A stretch of 64,000 nt of DNA from Tessaracoccus sp. OH4464_COT-324 (GCF_003932855.1 NZ_RQYZ01000004.1:101622-165621); one strand, 5' to 3'; positions 1-7,949 are shown, counted from the stretch's first letter. Translations and numbers: made by a program. The notes: generated by a model not told the origin, from the sequence alone.

Positions 1-232
1 GCTGGGCCCCGAGCGGCACAGGCGCTGGGAGAACTCCCTCACCAGCTCCGAGGACTTCTCGCGGGTACTGCAGGAGATTCCCGGCTGTTTCTTCGGGTTG
101 AGCGCCTGCCCGCCCGAGCTGGATCCCGCCACCGCACCCTTCAACCACTCCGCCCATGCCCTCTTCGACGACGCGGTGCTCGCCGACGGCGTGGCGGTCT
201 TCACCGAACTCACGCTACGGAAACTGCGATGA
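1..232 (+). CDS. M20-family amidohydrolase/peptidase, C-terminal fragment
   Basis: The frame is open from the window edge and ends with TGA at 230-232, giving the last 76 residues of a larger protein. The tail contains FNHSAHALFDDAVL followed by a hydrophobic helix. This matches the end of M20 zinc amidohydrolases (hippurate hydrolase/amidohydrolase type), where an N-H-S/P...F-D-D segment supplies a late metal-binding or active-site histidine region. The catalytic core lies outside the window, so substrate cannot be inferred. Its stop overlaps the next start (ATGA), indicating one operon. Family membership rests on this tail only. Confidence 0.6.
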   Translation, partial: LGPERHRRWENSLTSSEDFSRVLQEIPGCFFGLSACPPELDPATAPFNHSAHALFDDAVLADGVAVFTELTLRKLR

Positions 233-792
233 AAGAGATCCTCACCTTCCCCCCGATCGAGCAGCGCCCCGACGGCCCACCGCTCAGCCCGCGCACGGGC
301 GAGCCCCGGCGTCCGGCGACGATGGTGATCGCGGTGGTGCTCGCCATCGTCGGGGTGGCCGTCGTCGGCTGGGTCTACGGCTGGCACTGGTTTCGGGCTG
401 CTTTCCCGGAGACCTACCCGGGCTCGGCCCACCTCACCCGGTGGGTGGAGCCCGAACCCGGCGCGTGGGTGTCGCTGACCTTCGAGGTGGTCTACGCGGC
501 GCTAGTGGTGCTCGCGGCAGGAGCCATCGGCATCATCGGCTACAACGCGTGGCATGGCCGACGATGGGTCTCGCTGGGCGCGCTCGCCGCGGTCGCGCTC
601 AATGCGGCGCTGCTGCTGGTCAGCTGGCACGCGCTGATTCCGCTGGGGGTGGCGCTGGGGCTGGTGCTGATGGTGTGGTTGCCTGCGACGCGACGCTACT
701 TCGATCTGTGGGACGTGGTGCGTGCGCGGCGCCCCGAGCCCTATCGTCGACCCGAGAGGGTGTTTTACGGACGTCTTCCCCGTTATCAGTGA
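229..792 (+). CDS. Multi-pass membrane protein of unknown function
   Basis: A 187-residue protein whose ATG overlaps the upstream stop as ATGA, so it is translationally coupled to the M20 amidohydrolase. A proline/arginine-rich N-terminus of about 30 residues is followed by roughly four hydrophobic segments (about residues 33-52, 80-105, 113-132 and 135-152). A basic, arginine-rich cytoplasmic-looking tail closes the protein. No catalytic motif or family signature was recognised. Coupling to a peptidase-like gene and to the PemK-like gene 6 bp downstream suggests a small operon, but no role can be assigned. Confidence 0.7.
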   Translation: MKEILTFPPIEQRPDGPPLSPRTGEPRRPATMVIAVVLAIVGVAVVGWVYGWHWFRAAFPETYPGSAHLTRWVEPEPGAWVSLTFEVVYAALVVLAAGAIGIIGYNAWHGRRWVSLGALAAVALNAALLLVSWHALIPLGVALGLVLMVWLPATRRYFDLWDVVRARRPEPYRRPERVFYGRLPRYQ

Positions 793-798
793 GGTGTG

Positions 799-1332
799 AT
801 GAGTTGGCGTGGTCTGCTGAAGAAGGTTGTCGATTTCGGGCTTAGGGAGCTGTTCAAGCCGAGCCCGCAGCGTCGGCGGGCGCGCGGCGACGAGCGCCCC
901 ACCCCCGCTTCCCAGCCAGCCGCCGGCGACGGCTACCCGGGGGATTACCGCGGCAGGCTGCGCCCGATGTACGAGCCGCACCCTGACGGGCTGCCCGACC
1001 CCGGCGAGGTGGTGTGGACGTGGGTTCCGTTCGAGGAGGACCATTCGCGCGGCAAGGATCGGCCGGTGCTGCTGGTGGGCCGCGACGGCCCCTGGCTACT
1101 CGCGCTGCAGCTCACCAGCCGCGACCACGACCGGGATGCCGCTCAGGAGGCCCGGCGGGGCCGCTATTGGGTGGAGATCGGCGTTGGAAAGTGGGACCGA
1201 CACGGCCGGGTCAGCGAGGTCCGCGTCAACCGGATCATCCGGGTGGCTCCCGACGCGGTGCGGCGTATCGGGGCGGTGCTGGATCGCGCGACGTTTGAGC
1301 GGGTAGCGCGGGCCGTAGCAGAGCACTCCTGA
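799..1332 (+). CDS. PemK/MazF-like growth-inhibitor family protein
   Basis: A 177-residue protein. The first 60 residues are basic and low in complexity. From about residue 55 it carries the actinobacterial PemK/MazF-like core, with YEPHPDGLPDPGEVVWTWVP, then HSRGKDRPVLLVG and a closing EVRVNRIIRV. The GKDRPVLLVG segment corresponds to the conserved beta-strand and loop of MazF-type endoribonucleases. No antitoxin gene is adjacent: the upstream neighbour is a membrane protein and downstream is metN. The ATG at 799 was preferred over the adjacent GTG at 796 because GAGG at 791-794 is better spaced for it. Many such solitary homologues may not be active toxins. Confidence 0.75.
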   Translation: MSWRGLLKKVVDFGLRELFKPSPQRRRARGDERPTPASQPAAGDGYPGDYRGRLRPMYEPHPDGLPDPGEVVWTWVPFEEDHSRGKDRPVLLVGRDGPWLLALQLTSRDHDRDAAQEARRGRYWVEIGVGKWDRHGRVSEVRVNRIIRVAPDAVRRIGAVLDRATFERVARAVAEHS

Positions 1333-1418
1333 ATCCGCCCGCCCGGGAACTCGGACGTGAAATCGGTTTGGCCGGACCGACTGGCTGCTGCTTGAATAGC
1401 CGCCAAGGAGGGCAGACG

Positions 1419-2420
1419 TTGATCACGGTAACAGAGCTCGTCAAGGAGTTTCGCACGAAGGCGCGCGCCATTCGCGCGCTGGACGGTGTCTCCTTGTCGG
1501 TTCCCGGCGGGTCGATCCACGGCATCATCGGGCACTCGGGCGCGGGAAAGTCGACGCTGGTCAGATGCCTGGCGATGCTGGAGGCCCCCACCAGCGGCAC
1601 TATCGAGGTCAACGGCAGGGCGTTGACAGAGGCGAAGGCGATCGACCTGCGCCGTGCCCGCCGCCGCATAGGGTTGGTCTTCCAGCAGGCCAACCTGTTC
1701 GATTCCCGCACGGTGCTCAGCAACGTCGCCTATCCCTTGGAGATAGCGGGTATGCCGCGCGAGCAGCGCGAGAAGCGGGCCCGGGAACTGTTGCGGCTCG
1801 TCGGCCTCGGGGATGCCTGCGACGTTCACCCGGCTCAGCTGTCGGGCGGCATGAAGCAGCGGGTGGGGATCGCTCGCGCGCTGGCCGTGAAGCCTGACGT
1901 GCTGCTGTGCGACGAGCCTACCTCTGCGCTCGATCCGCGAACCACGGACGAGATCCTGGACCTGATCACGAGTCTACGTCGGCCCGACTTGTGTGTCATC
2001 GTCATCACCCACGAGATGCACGTGGTGAAACGCATCTGCGACTCGGTTTCGCTGCTGGAGGCGGGCCGCATCGTCGAGTCCGGTCCACTCACGGAGGTGG
2101 TGTCCTCATTGCGGGGCAGATTGAGCCAGCTGCTGCTAGGTATCCCGCCAGGCGGTCCCACGGCGGGTACGCTGGTGGATGTGCTGAGCCGCGGGTCGCG
2201 CGCGGCGGAACCGGTCGTCGCGCACACCTCGAACCTGGTTGGGGCGGAGTTGGCGATCATCGCGGGCAGCGTCGAGCACCTGGCGGGTACCACGTTCTCG
2301 CACCTGCGCATCAGCGTGCCGAAAGGCACGGATCCGCATCTGGTGATCGCAAAGTTCGTGGAGCAGGGCGCCGACGCGTGCCTCACCTCCGAGCTGTTGA
2401 CGGGAGAGCCCAGTGTTTGA
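1419..2420 (+). CDS. metN: Methionine ABC transporter ATP-binding protein MetN
   Basis: A 333-residue ATPase that powers uptake of D/L-methionine through MetI with substrate delivered by MetQ. From the TTG start it shows Walker A GHSGAGKST (38-46), Q-loop VFQQANLF, signature LSGGMKQR (141-148), Walker B VLLCDE (161-166) and switch histidine VITHEM (about 198). A C-terminal NIL domain of about 80 residues binds methionine and mediates trans-inhibition in this family. The TTG at 1419 was chosen because AAGGAGGG sits 6 nt upstream; an earlier in-frame start at 1368 lacks a ribosome site. It overlaps metI by 8 nt. The 86-nt upstream gap holds no recognisable SAM riboswitch. Confidence 0.95.
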   Translation: MITVTELVKEFRTKARAIRALDGVSLSVPGGSIHGIIGHSGAGKSTLVRCLAMLEAPTSGTIEVNGRALTEAKAIDLRRARRRIGLVFQQANLFDSRTVLSNVAYPLEIAGMPREQREKRARELLRLVGLGDACDVHPAQLSGGMKQRVGIARALAVKPDVLLCDEPTSALDPRTTDEILDLITSLRRPDLCVIVITHEMHVVKRICDSVSLLEAGRIVESGPLTEVVSSLRGRLSQLLLGIPPGGPTAGTLVDVLSRGSRAAEPVVAHTSNLVGAELAIIAGSVEHLAGTTFSHLRISVPKGTDPHLVIAKFVEQGADACLTSELLTGEPSV

Positions 2421-3072
2421 GCAGATCACGCCCCAAATGTGGGCCGCCATCTGGCAGGGGCTCGGTGAGACGGCCATCATGGTGGGGTTGTCTGGTTTCT
2501 TCACGGTGTTGTTCGGTCTGCCGCTGGGCGTGTTGCTGTTCAGCTTCGACTCGTTGGTGCCCGCCCGTGGGTTCAAGGCGGTGCTGGGCTTCGTCGTGAA
2601 CGTGGTGCGTTCCTTCCCGTACGCCATCTTGATGGTTTCGCTGATCCCGCTGACCCGCCTGCTCGTGGGTACGTCGGTGGGCCCGATTGCAGCGAGCGTT
2701 TCGCTCACCATCGCGGCCGTCCCGTTCTTCGCACGCCTAGTGGAGACTGCGCTCAGGGATGTGCCGTCAGGCAAGACAGATGCCGCGCTGGCGATGGGGT
2801 CGTCAGGCATCCAGGTGGTGTGGAAGGTTTGGCTGCCTGAGGCGCTGCCGACGATCGTCTCCGCGGTGACGACCACCGTGGTCACTTTGGTGGGCTACTC
2901 CGCGATGGCTGGCTTGATCGGCGGCGGCGGGCTTGGCAGGCTAGCCTACAACTTCGGCTACCAGCGATTCATGCCCGGGGTGATGCTGATCACCGTGGTG
3001 CTGCTCATCGTCCTGGTTCAGCTGATCCAGTGGCTGGGCGACCTGCTCGCGCGCTCCGTCGACCACCGCTGA
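2413..3072 (+). CDS. metI: Methionine ABC transporter permease MetI
   Basis: A 219-residue integral membrane permease of the MetI type, the usual length. It starts with GTG at 2413 inside the last codons of metN, so the two are translationally coupled. Five hydrophobic segments are visible. The binding-protein-dependent transport signature region includes the EAA-like loop around GKTDAALAMGSSGIQVVWKVWLPEALP, which docks on the MetN ATPase. A glycine-rich GLIGGGGLGRLAYNFGYQRF segment near the end is typical of MetI. It is followed by a roughly 100-nt structured gap and then metQ. Confidence 0.94.
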   Translation: MFEQITPQMWAAIWQGLGETAIMVGLSGFFTVLFGLPLGVLLFSFDSLVPARGFKAVLGFVVNVVRSFPYAILMVSLIPLTRLLVGTSVGPIAASVSLTIAAVPFFARLVETALRDVPSGKTDAALAMGSSGIQVVWKVWLPEALPTIVSAVTTTVVTLVGYSAMAGLIGGGGLGRLAYNFGYQRFMPGVMLITVVLLIVLVQLIQWLGDLLARSVDHR

Positions 3073-3082
3073 CCCTAGTTTT

Positions 3083-3148
3083 CCCGTGCCACCGGGTACG
3101 GGATGCCGGTTGTCCCGGCTAATAAACCCGGCCAACTTGTTGTTGGCC
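3083..3148 (+). promoter_or_regulatory. Two RNA hairpins between metI and metQ
   Basis: The first hairpin pairs CCCGTGCC (3083-3090) with GGTACGGG (3095-3102), one G-U pair, 4-nt loop. The second pairs GGCCAAC (3130-3136) with GTTGGCC (3142-3148), 5-nt loop, ending 6 nt before the AAAGGA ribosome site of metQ. They are visible as exact inverted repeats. A role in mRNA processing, stabilising the metQ segment or limiting read-through is inference from the position before a binding-protein gene. Confidence 0.5.
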
Positions 3149-3168
3149 CCGAGCAAAGGAACACTCCT

Positions 3169-3984
3169 ATGCGCAAGCTTCTCGCAGTCGCCGCTTCCGT
3201 CGCGGCATCGCTCGCGCTGGCCGCCTGCTCCGGCACCGCCCAGCAGACCCAGGGGCGCGGCCTCGCCAAGGTCACCGTCGGTGCCAGCCCTGTGCCGCAC
3301 GCCAAGGTCCTTGAGTTCGTCGACAACGAACTGGCCGAGAAGGCGGGCATCGACCTGGATATCAAACAGTTCGACGACTACGTCCTGCCCAATCAGGCCC
3401 TGAACGACGGCGAGCTGGACGCGAACTTCTTCCAGCACCTGCCCTACCTCGAATCCGAGATGAAGGAGAAGGGCTACGCGTTCGAGCACGGCGCGGGTGT
3501 GCATATCGAGCCGCTCAGGCTCTTCTCCGCGAAGGTGGGTTCGCCCAGCGAGGTGGCCGAAGGCGCCACCGTCGCAATCACCAACGACGTCTCCAACCAG
3601 GCCCGCGGCCTTCTGCTGCTGCAGTCGGCGGGGTTGCTGAACGACATCACCCTGGAGTCCTCCGTGCTGAGCCTCACCCCGCAGCAGAACCCGAAGGGGC
3701 TCAGGTTTGAAGAGACGCAGCCGGAGATCGTGGTGCAGTTGGTGAACGACCCCAAGGTGGATCTGGCGGTAGTGAACGCCAACTTCGTGCTGAGTGCAGG
3801 CCTGGATCCCAGCCAGTCGGTGGCCACTGAGGAGGTGGCGAACAGCCCGTATTCCAACGTGCTCGTGTGGCGCAAGGACAACAAGAACGAGGGCGTGCGC
3901 AAGCTTGAGGAGCTGCTGCACTCGCCCGAGGTACAAAAGTTCTACAAGGACAACTGGCCCAGCGGCGACGTGCTTCCGGGCTGA
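3169..3984 (+). CDS. metQ: Methionine-binding lipoprotein MetQ
   Basis: A 271-residue NLPA/MetQ-family lipoprotein that captures methionine at the cell surface and hands it to MetNI. It begins with a lipoprotein signal peptide whose lipobox LAAC places the acylated cysteine at residue 20. The body carries the family features VTVGASPVPHAKVLEF, the FDDYVLPNQAL stretch and the DANFFQHLPYL segment, which line the ligand cleft in NLPA proteins. ATG 3169 was chosen over an upstream in-frame ATG at 3103 because AAAGGA (3155-3160) precedes it and the signal peptide starts there. It is the last gene of metNIQ. Confidence 0.95.
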   Translation: MRKLLAVAASVAASLALAACSGTAQQTQGRGLAKVTVGASPVPHAKVLEFVDNELAEKAGIDLDIKQFDDYVLPNQALNDGELDANFFQHLPYLESEMKEKGYAFEHGAGVHIEPLRLFSAKVGSPSEVAEGATVAITNDVSNQARGLLLLQSAGLLNDITLESSVLSLTPQQNPKGLRFEETQPEIVVQLVNDPKVDLAVVNANFVLSAGLDPSQSVATEEVANSPYSNVLVWRKDNKNEGVRKLEELLHSPEVQKFYKDNWPSGDVLPG

Positions 3985-4002
3985 GTTAGGCCGCCGACGG
4001 GT

Positions 4003-4042
4003 CGGGGCGGGTTGGGCGCGGGGCAGCGCTCGGCCCGCCCCG
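4003..4042 (+). terminator. Putative terminator after metQ
   Basis: CGGGGCGGG (4003-4011) pairs exactly with CCCGCCCCG (4034-4042) across a 22-nt loop, 18 nt after the metQ stop. A short pyrimidine run follows (GTTTCCTC). The stem is strong but the loop is long and there is no real T tract. Confidence 0.45.
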
Positions 4043-4070
4043 CCGTTTCCTCGATATCGGCCCGGCGTTG

Positions 4071-4076
4071 TATGTT
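4071..4076 (+). promoter_or_regulatory. -10 element TATGTT for leaderless acetyltransferase mRNA
   Basis: TATGTT ends 7 nt before the ATG at 4084 and no Shine-Dalgarno sequence is present. This spacing puts the transcription start at or next to the start codon, the arrangement of actinobacterial leaderless mRNAs. Confidence 0.5.
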
Positions 4077-4083
4077 GCCCCGC

Positions 4084-4638
4084 ATGAGCAACGACTGGGT
4101 GATTCGCAACGTGGAACCTGCCGATGCGGCGGGGGTGTTGGCCGCCTTTTCGAGTTGCCCGGAGATGTCTCGCCAGGGCAGAGTGACGAATCTGGCCGAG
4201 GCCCGCGCCTACATCGACTGGCTGCTCGCTGAGGACCGAGAGGCGAGGGTGGCCGCCCAGCCGGTGGGCGGGGCGGTGTTCTCCCTCGTGGCGGCCACCC
4301 TGGACCGCGCAAACCGCTCAGCCTGGGTGTTCTACTGGGCTCACCGGGAGGCCCGGGGGCAAGGCATCACGTCCCGGCTGGTCCGTGAGTTCGCCGACGA
4401 GCTGCTCGGCACTGGGGTGGAGCGCCTGGAGTTGGGCTACCGGCTGAACAATCCGGCATCCGCGCGGGTAGCCGAAGCGGCCGGGTTCATCGTCGAGGGG
4501 ATCGAGCGGGGAAAGTTCCTGATTGATGGGGTGCGCGTCGACGCCGCCGTCGCGGCTCGGCTGACCAGCGACCCGTGGCCGGGTGACCAGGAGTCACCAC
4601 AAAGGCCTTGCGCGAGCGCGACGCACCGGTTCACGTGA
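4084..4638 (+). CDS. GNAT-family N-acetyltransferase
   Basis: A 184-residue acetyltransferase of the RimJ/RimL-like GNAT type. After a first strand WVIRNVEPADAAG comes the acetyl-CoA-binding signature in the form HREARGQGITSRLVREF, the R/Q-x-x-G-x-G/A loop that holds the pyrophosphate of acetyl-CoA. The C-terminal part NPASARVAEAAGFIVEGIER is the typical closing helix and strand. The acceptor substrate cannot be predicted. The ATG at 4084 fits a leaderless start; an upstream in-frame ATG at 4072 overlaps the -10 hexamer and is unlikely. Confidence 0.85.
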   Translation: MSNDWVIRNVEPADAAGVLAAFSSCPEMSRQGRVTNLAEARAYIDWLLAEDREARVAAQPVGGAVFSLVAATLDRANRSAWVFYWAHREARGQGITSRLVREFADELLGTGVERLELGYRLNNPASARVAEAAGFIVEGIERGKFLIDGVRVDAAVAARLTSDPWPGDQESPQRPCASATHRFT

Positions 4639-4675
4639 AAAGGGCCCATCCCCGGAGTGGGCTCCGCCGAGTCTG

Positions 4676-5032
4676 TCAAACTAAGCCCTCACGGGTGCGC
4701 TCGCCGGAGTAGACGTGGATGTGTAGGTGTTTTGAGTCCTGGTAACGGCCGAGGTTGGTGAGCACCCGCGCGGCCCCCAGCGTCTGCTCGACGCGACTCG
4801 CCACCCGCTGCACCACCGCCAGCAGCTCGCGAACATCGTCCTCGTCGTCGGAGCAGACGCTGGTGAGCGAGCCAAGATGCTTCTTGGGGACCACGACGAT
4901 GTGCGTGGCCCAGCTGGGCCGGGTGTGATGGAAGGCCAGGACGCGCTCGGTCTCTTCGACGACGCGCAGACGGTCGACGTTGGGCAGCGCCACGTCGCAG
5001 TAGAAATCGGTTCCCTCGTATTCGGGCTTCAT
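4676..5032 (-). CDS. HIT (histidine triad) family protein
   Basis: A 118-residue HIT-fold protein. The diagnostic triad near the C-terminus reads KHLHIHVYSG, i.e. H-phi-H-phi-H-phi, in which the central histidine is the nucleophile in HIT nucleotide hydrolases and transferases. The earlier segment VLAFHHTRPSWATHIVVVPKKH matches the substrate-binding strand of HINT-like proteins. The likely activity is hydrolysis of a purine nucleoside phosphoramidate or related adenylated compound (family knowledge). GTG at 5035 precedes ATG at 5032 in frame; ATG 5032 was chosen with GGAAGAG upstream. It is convergent with the acetyltransferase gene. Confidence 0.88.
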   Translation of the reverse strand: MKPEYEGTDFYCDVALPNVDRLRVVEETERVLAFHHTRPSWATHIVVVPKKHLGSLTSVCSDDEDDVRELLAVVQRVASRVEQTLGAARVLTNLGRYQDSKHLHIHVYSGERTREGLV

Positions 5033-5179
5033 CACTTCTCTTCCGGTTCTGGAGCCAGCGGGCGCTGACTAGGGCAAATTAGTTGACGCAAGCCCGGCGA
5101 TTGTGACCCCCTGGGGTGGTAGCTTCAACTCGTCGGGCGGTCCGACCAACGTTGTTTCGGCGGTCGCCCAGTGAAATCC

Positions 5180-5185
5180 TATGTT
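5180..5185 (+). promoter_or_regulatory. -10 element TATGTT upstream of lipoprotein gene
   Basis: TATGTT is placed so that transcription would start around 5192, leaving a short leader that contains the TAAGGAG ribosome site (5195-5201) of the gene at 5210. No convincing -35 was found. Confidence 0.4.
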
Positions 5186-5209
5186 CCATCTCTGTAAGGA
5201 GCTTTTCAC

Positions 5210-5596
5210 ATGAACGCACATCTCAAGCGGATGGCCGCCTTCGCAGCAGCCGCCCTGCTCGCAGGCACGACGCTTACCGGTTGCGGTTCCGGCGGCAGCG
5301 CCAAGGCATTCTGCGACACCATGAACAAGAACCGCGAGTCCATCGAGAAGAACATGGACACCTCCCCCGAATCGTTCGGGAAGTCCTTGGAAGAGGGGAA
5401 GAAGGTCTGGGAGGAGCTGCTGGCGGTGGCACCGGACGAGATCCGCTCGGATGTGCAGAAGGTGAGCAATCTCTGGCAGGAGCTCGAAACTGGCATGCAA
5501 AACATGGACCCAGAGAAGCTGATGAACATCGGGAAAGGGACCGAAGAGAGCCTCAAGAAGATCGGCGACTTCTACAACAAGAACTGCTCCAAGTAG
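5210..5596 (+). CDS. Small secreted lipoprotein of unknown function
   Basis: A 128-residue predicted lipoprotein. The signal peptide ends in the lipobox LTGC (cysteine about residue 25), followed by a short Gly/Ser linker. The mature part is largely helical and charged, with two cysteines (AFCDTM and the terminal NKNCSK) that could form a disulfide outside the membrane. No enzymatic motif is visible. The start is well supported by TAAGGAG 8 nt upstream. A strong terminator follows directly, so it is probably a single-gene transcript. Confidence 0.85.
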   Translation: MNAHLKRMAAFAAAALLAGTTLTGCGSGGSAKAFCDTMNKNRESIEKNMDTSPESFGKSLEEGKKVWEELLAVAPDEIRSDVQKVSNLWQELETGMQNMDPEKLMNIGKGTEESLKKIGDFYNKNCSK

Positions 5597-5597
5597 G

Positions 5598-5650
5598 GAC
5601 AGCGGGCTGCTCAGGCACCGGCCGGGTTGGCCGGTGCCGCTGTCTTTTCT
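5598..5650 (+). terminator. Rho-independent terminator after the lipoprotein gene
   Basis: A perfect 10-bp stem GGCACCGGCC/GGCCGGTGCC (5614-5623 with 5629-5638, loop GGGTT) is extended at its base by GACAGCG/CGCTGTC. TTTTCT follows at 5645-5650. This is a textbook stem plus T tract directly after the stop codon. Confidence 0.85.
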
Positions 5651-5705
5651 GGGGACGTGGTTCGCCCGAGTTCACCGACACCCCACCCGCGCCAGCCAGG
5701 CCAGG

Positions 5706-6683
5706 CTAGCGCAGTTCGGACGGTTTTCGACGTGGTCCTCTGTCGATTGCGAGTTGTTCCACCCGGATGGGCAGGTAGTGGAGAGCCAGCGAGTCCAGAA
5801 TCCTCTGCAGCCGTGCCAGCGCAGCTGCACGCTCACCGTCCGACGACGCCCCCGCTGCCAGCCGGGCCACCTTGGCCGCCTTGGCCACCTCATCGCGCGC
5901 TCCTCGCGCGACGTGCCGCAGCCCCATCCGCTCAGCGTTGTCCCGGGCCACCTGAAACCGGATCTCCACGCGATCAGCGGCCGCCCTCGATGGGCAGGTC
6001 TCGAACTCCACCAGCGCCTCCTCGAAGGCGGCGGTCGTCGGCACTTCAGGATCGAACAGCGCAGGGTTCTCCAGCCGGTAAAGCAAATCCGAGCGCAGCT
6101 GAGCATATTCTCTTCTGATCCGCGCCACCTGAACGCCTGGGGAGACTTCGGAGGCAGCGGGCAGCACGCCATTCCATAGCTCGCCCCGCTCCACCGCTAG
6201 CGCGTAGGAGTGCACATTCCCCAGGGTCACCCCCACCTTCTTCTGACCGAGGATTTCCCGCCGAGCCCAGCCAACTGACCAGTTAGCCAGCCCGAGGATC
6301 GTCAACAGGCAGCCCGCGACGAGGATCCAGCCAGCTTGTAGCCAGATCGCCAACCCGATGCTCGCCGCAGCAACAATCACGTTCACGTAGGCCCGTGAAC
6401 CGGCGCTCTCCTTGGCCACCACGTTTGGCAGGAGCATGAAACGCGCGTCAGCCAGCCGCTCCCCCCAGGACGTTTTCAGTCCGCTGAGGGTAGTGCTGCC
6501 CGCCAAATCGGAGATGCTCAGGCCGAATCCGAGAGTTCTGCTCCTGACCGAGAACCCGCCTCCCCTCTCTCGCTTGACCGCGAACAGATAGTGGCTGTCG
6601 TCGGTGAACACTAGCAGCCCGCACGGCGCGATGGCCCGGATCTTCGTCTCCTCGTCCAGCAGACCCCAGGGAACTGGCTTCAT
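5706..6683 (-). CDS. Membrane protein, paralogue of the adjacent upstream gene
   Basis: A 325-residue protein coupled to the preceding minus-strand gene by an ATGA overlap at 6680-6683. The N-terminal 110 residues are mixed beta-like. Two hydrophobic segments (about 117-155) form a membrane hairpin, and the C-terminal 170 residues form a soluble helical domain. That domain shares motifs with its neighbour: YRLENPALFDPEVP, ARDNAERMGLRHV and DSLALHYLPIR. The pair arose by duplication. No catalytic residues were recognised, and a sensor or scaffold role is only speculation. Confidence 0.75.
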   Translation of the reverse strand: MKPVPWGLLDEETKIRAIAPCGLLVFTDDSHYLFAVKRERGGGFSVRSRTLGFGLSISDLAGSTTLSGLKTSWGERLADARFMLLPNVVAKESAGSRAYVNVIVAAASIGLAIWLQAGWILVAGCLLTILGLANWSVGWARREILGQKKVGVTLGNVHSYALAVERGELWNGVLPAASEVSPGVQVARIRREYAQLRSDLLYRLENPALFDPEVPTTAAFEEALVEFETCPSRAAADRVEIRFQVARDNAERMGLRHVARGARDEVAKAAKVARLAAGASSDGERAAALARLQRILDSLALHYLPIRVEQLAIDRGPRRKPSELR

Positions 6684-7672
6684 GCTCGTCTCCTGCCCGG
6701 CAGCTGTTTCAGGCGCCGCCCGCCCAGCGCGTTCGAAACCTCGGCCCTGCTGGGCAGATAGTAGAGTGCAAGCCCCGACAGGAGTTGTCGCGCCAACCCA
6801 GCCGCAGCTTTTCGCTCGGCCGGAGTGGTGCTCTCATCCAGCGCAAGCCGGATCGCTTTCAGCGCACGTCGAGCATCATCGCGCGCGGTCTCAGGCAGGT
6901 GCCGCATGCCGACGCGCTCAGCGTGTCGTCGGGCCGCGCGAAAGGAACTGACCACTTGGGCGGCCAACGCCACCCGATCTTCGGTTTCAAGGCGTGGCCA
7001 TTCTGAGTCCCACCTGAATAGGGCGAGCGTCAGGGCCTCCGTCTCCGGCACAGCGGCGTCAAACAGCGCTGGATTGTCGACCCGGTAGGCCAAGTCCGAG
7101 AGCAGTCGACCATACTCCTCCTTCACCTCATCCACCTGCCGCGCGGCTGCTTCGGATCGGTCTTCTTCCAGCACAAGCTCCCGGAGCCGCCAGTGCTGCC
7201 CATTGATGGCGTAGCCCCACCCCGAGCGGCCGATCAGCATGAGAGCGAACACCAAGAACCCGAAGAAACACACGACGAACACGGCAATAAGCCCCAGGGG
7301 GTTGATGACGTCGAAGGGGAGGGCTCCGCTTAGAATCGCCCAGAGGAATGCCACGCAGCAGACGAGTTGAACCATGGGCAGCCTTTTGCGACGCAGGTAG
7401 TTCTTCCAGGAACTGATCCTGACTGCTTCCCCTTCCGGCAGTCTGAAACACCGCAGCGGCTCAAGCCCGATCTCTGCAGCCACCACATCACCGATGCCCC
7501 GGCCGAGTGGAGCCGATCTGATCACCCGGACCTCGCCCTCGGACATGTTCAGCCTGACGTCTGACTCCCGCCGCTGTGCCAGCGCGCACTGGTCAGGGAA
7601 AACCAGCAGAAGATTCCACTTGATCCAACGTATCGGGGTGCTGAGCGGGATTTCGATTGCCTCGGGCTTCAC
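6680..7672 (-). CDS. Membrane protein, paralogue of the adjacent downstream gene
   Basis: A 330-residue protein with an N-terminal domain of about 125 residues, two transmembrane segments (about 135-180) and a C-terminal helical domain. It shares YRVDNPALFDAAVP, ARRHAERVGMRHL and SGLALYYLPSR with the following gene. A longer reading frame runs back to 7897, but its first 75 residues merely translate the tRNA-Gly gene and its terminator. GTG at 7672 was therefore chosen; it has TATCCT 7 nt upstream, matching the leaderless pattern. No known family was recognised. Confidence 0.75.
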   Translation of the reverse strand: MKPEAIEIPLSTPIRWIKWNLLLVFPDQCALAQRRESDVRLNMSEGEVRVIRSAPLGRGIGDVVAAEIGLEPLRCFRLPEGEAVRISSWKNYLRRKRLPMVQLVCCVAFLWAILSGALPFDVINPLGLIAVFVVCFFGFLVFALMLIGRSGWGYAINGQHWRLRELVLEEDRSEAAARQVDEVKEEYGRLLSDLAYRVDNPALFDAAVPETEALTLALFRWDSEWPRLETEDRVALAAQVVSSFRAARRHAERVGMRHLPETARDDARRALKAIRLALDESTTPAERKAAAGLARQLLSGLALYYLPSRAEVSNALGGRRLKQLPGRRRA

Positions 7673-7679
7673 ACGCCTC

Positions 7680-7685
7680 AGGATA
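7680..7685 (-). promoter_or_regulatory. -10 element TATCCT for the paralogous membrane-protein pair
   Basis: On the minus strand TATCCT is followed by 7 nt and the GTG start at 7672. The spacing implies a leaderless transcript, although GAGG within the spacer could also act as a weak ribosome site. Confidence 0.45.
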
Positions 7686-7751
7686 GGATGCCTGCCACGC
7701 ACCGCAGCTCGGGCCGACGTCTGCGTGGTTCTTAACTCACGAAACTGTCCC

Positions 7752-7794
7752 GAGAAAAGCGGCCCCGGCAAGCACTTTGCCTGCCGGGGCCGCT
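7752..7794 (-). terminator. Terminator of the tRNA-Gly transcript
   Basis: AGCGGCCCCGGCA (7758-7770) pairs perfectly with TGCCGGGGCCGCT (7782-7794). On the minus strand the stem is followed by TTTTCTCG, a short T tract. It lies 10 nt after the 3' end of the tRNA. Confidence 0.85.
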
Positions 7795-7803
7795 CCCGCG
7801 TCG

Positions 7804-7875
<72 letters not shown>

Positions 7876-7949
7876 ATCGGCCTGAGCCACGCCCCATACT
7901 AGCAGCGCTTGGCGTTCACGCACATCCCGGCCCTGCACGTAAACGCGGG

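Noticed and set aside
1333..1418. SAM riboswitch upstream of metN
   Set aside because: The gap is only 86 nt and shows no conserved SAM-riboswitch core.
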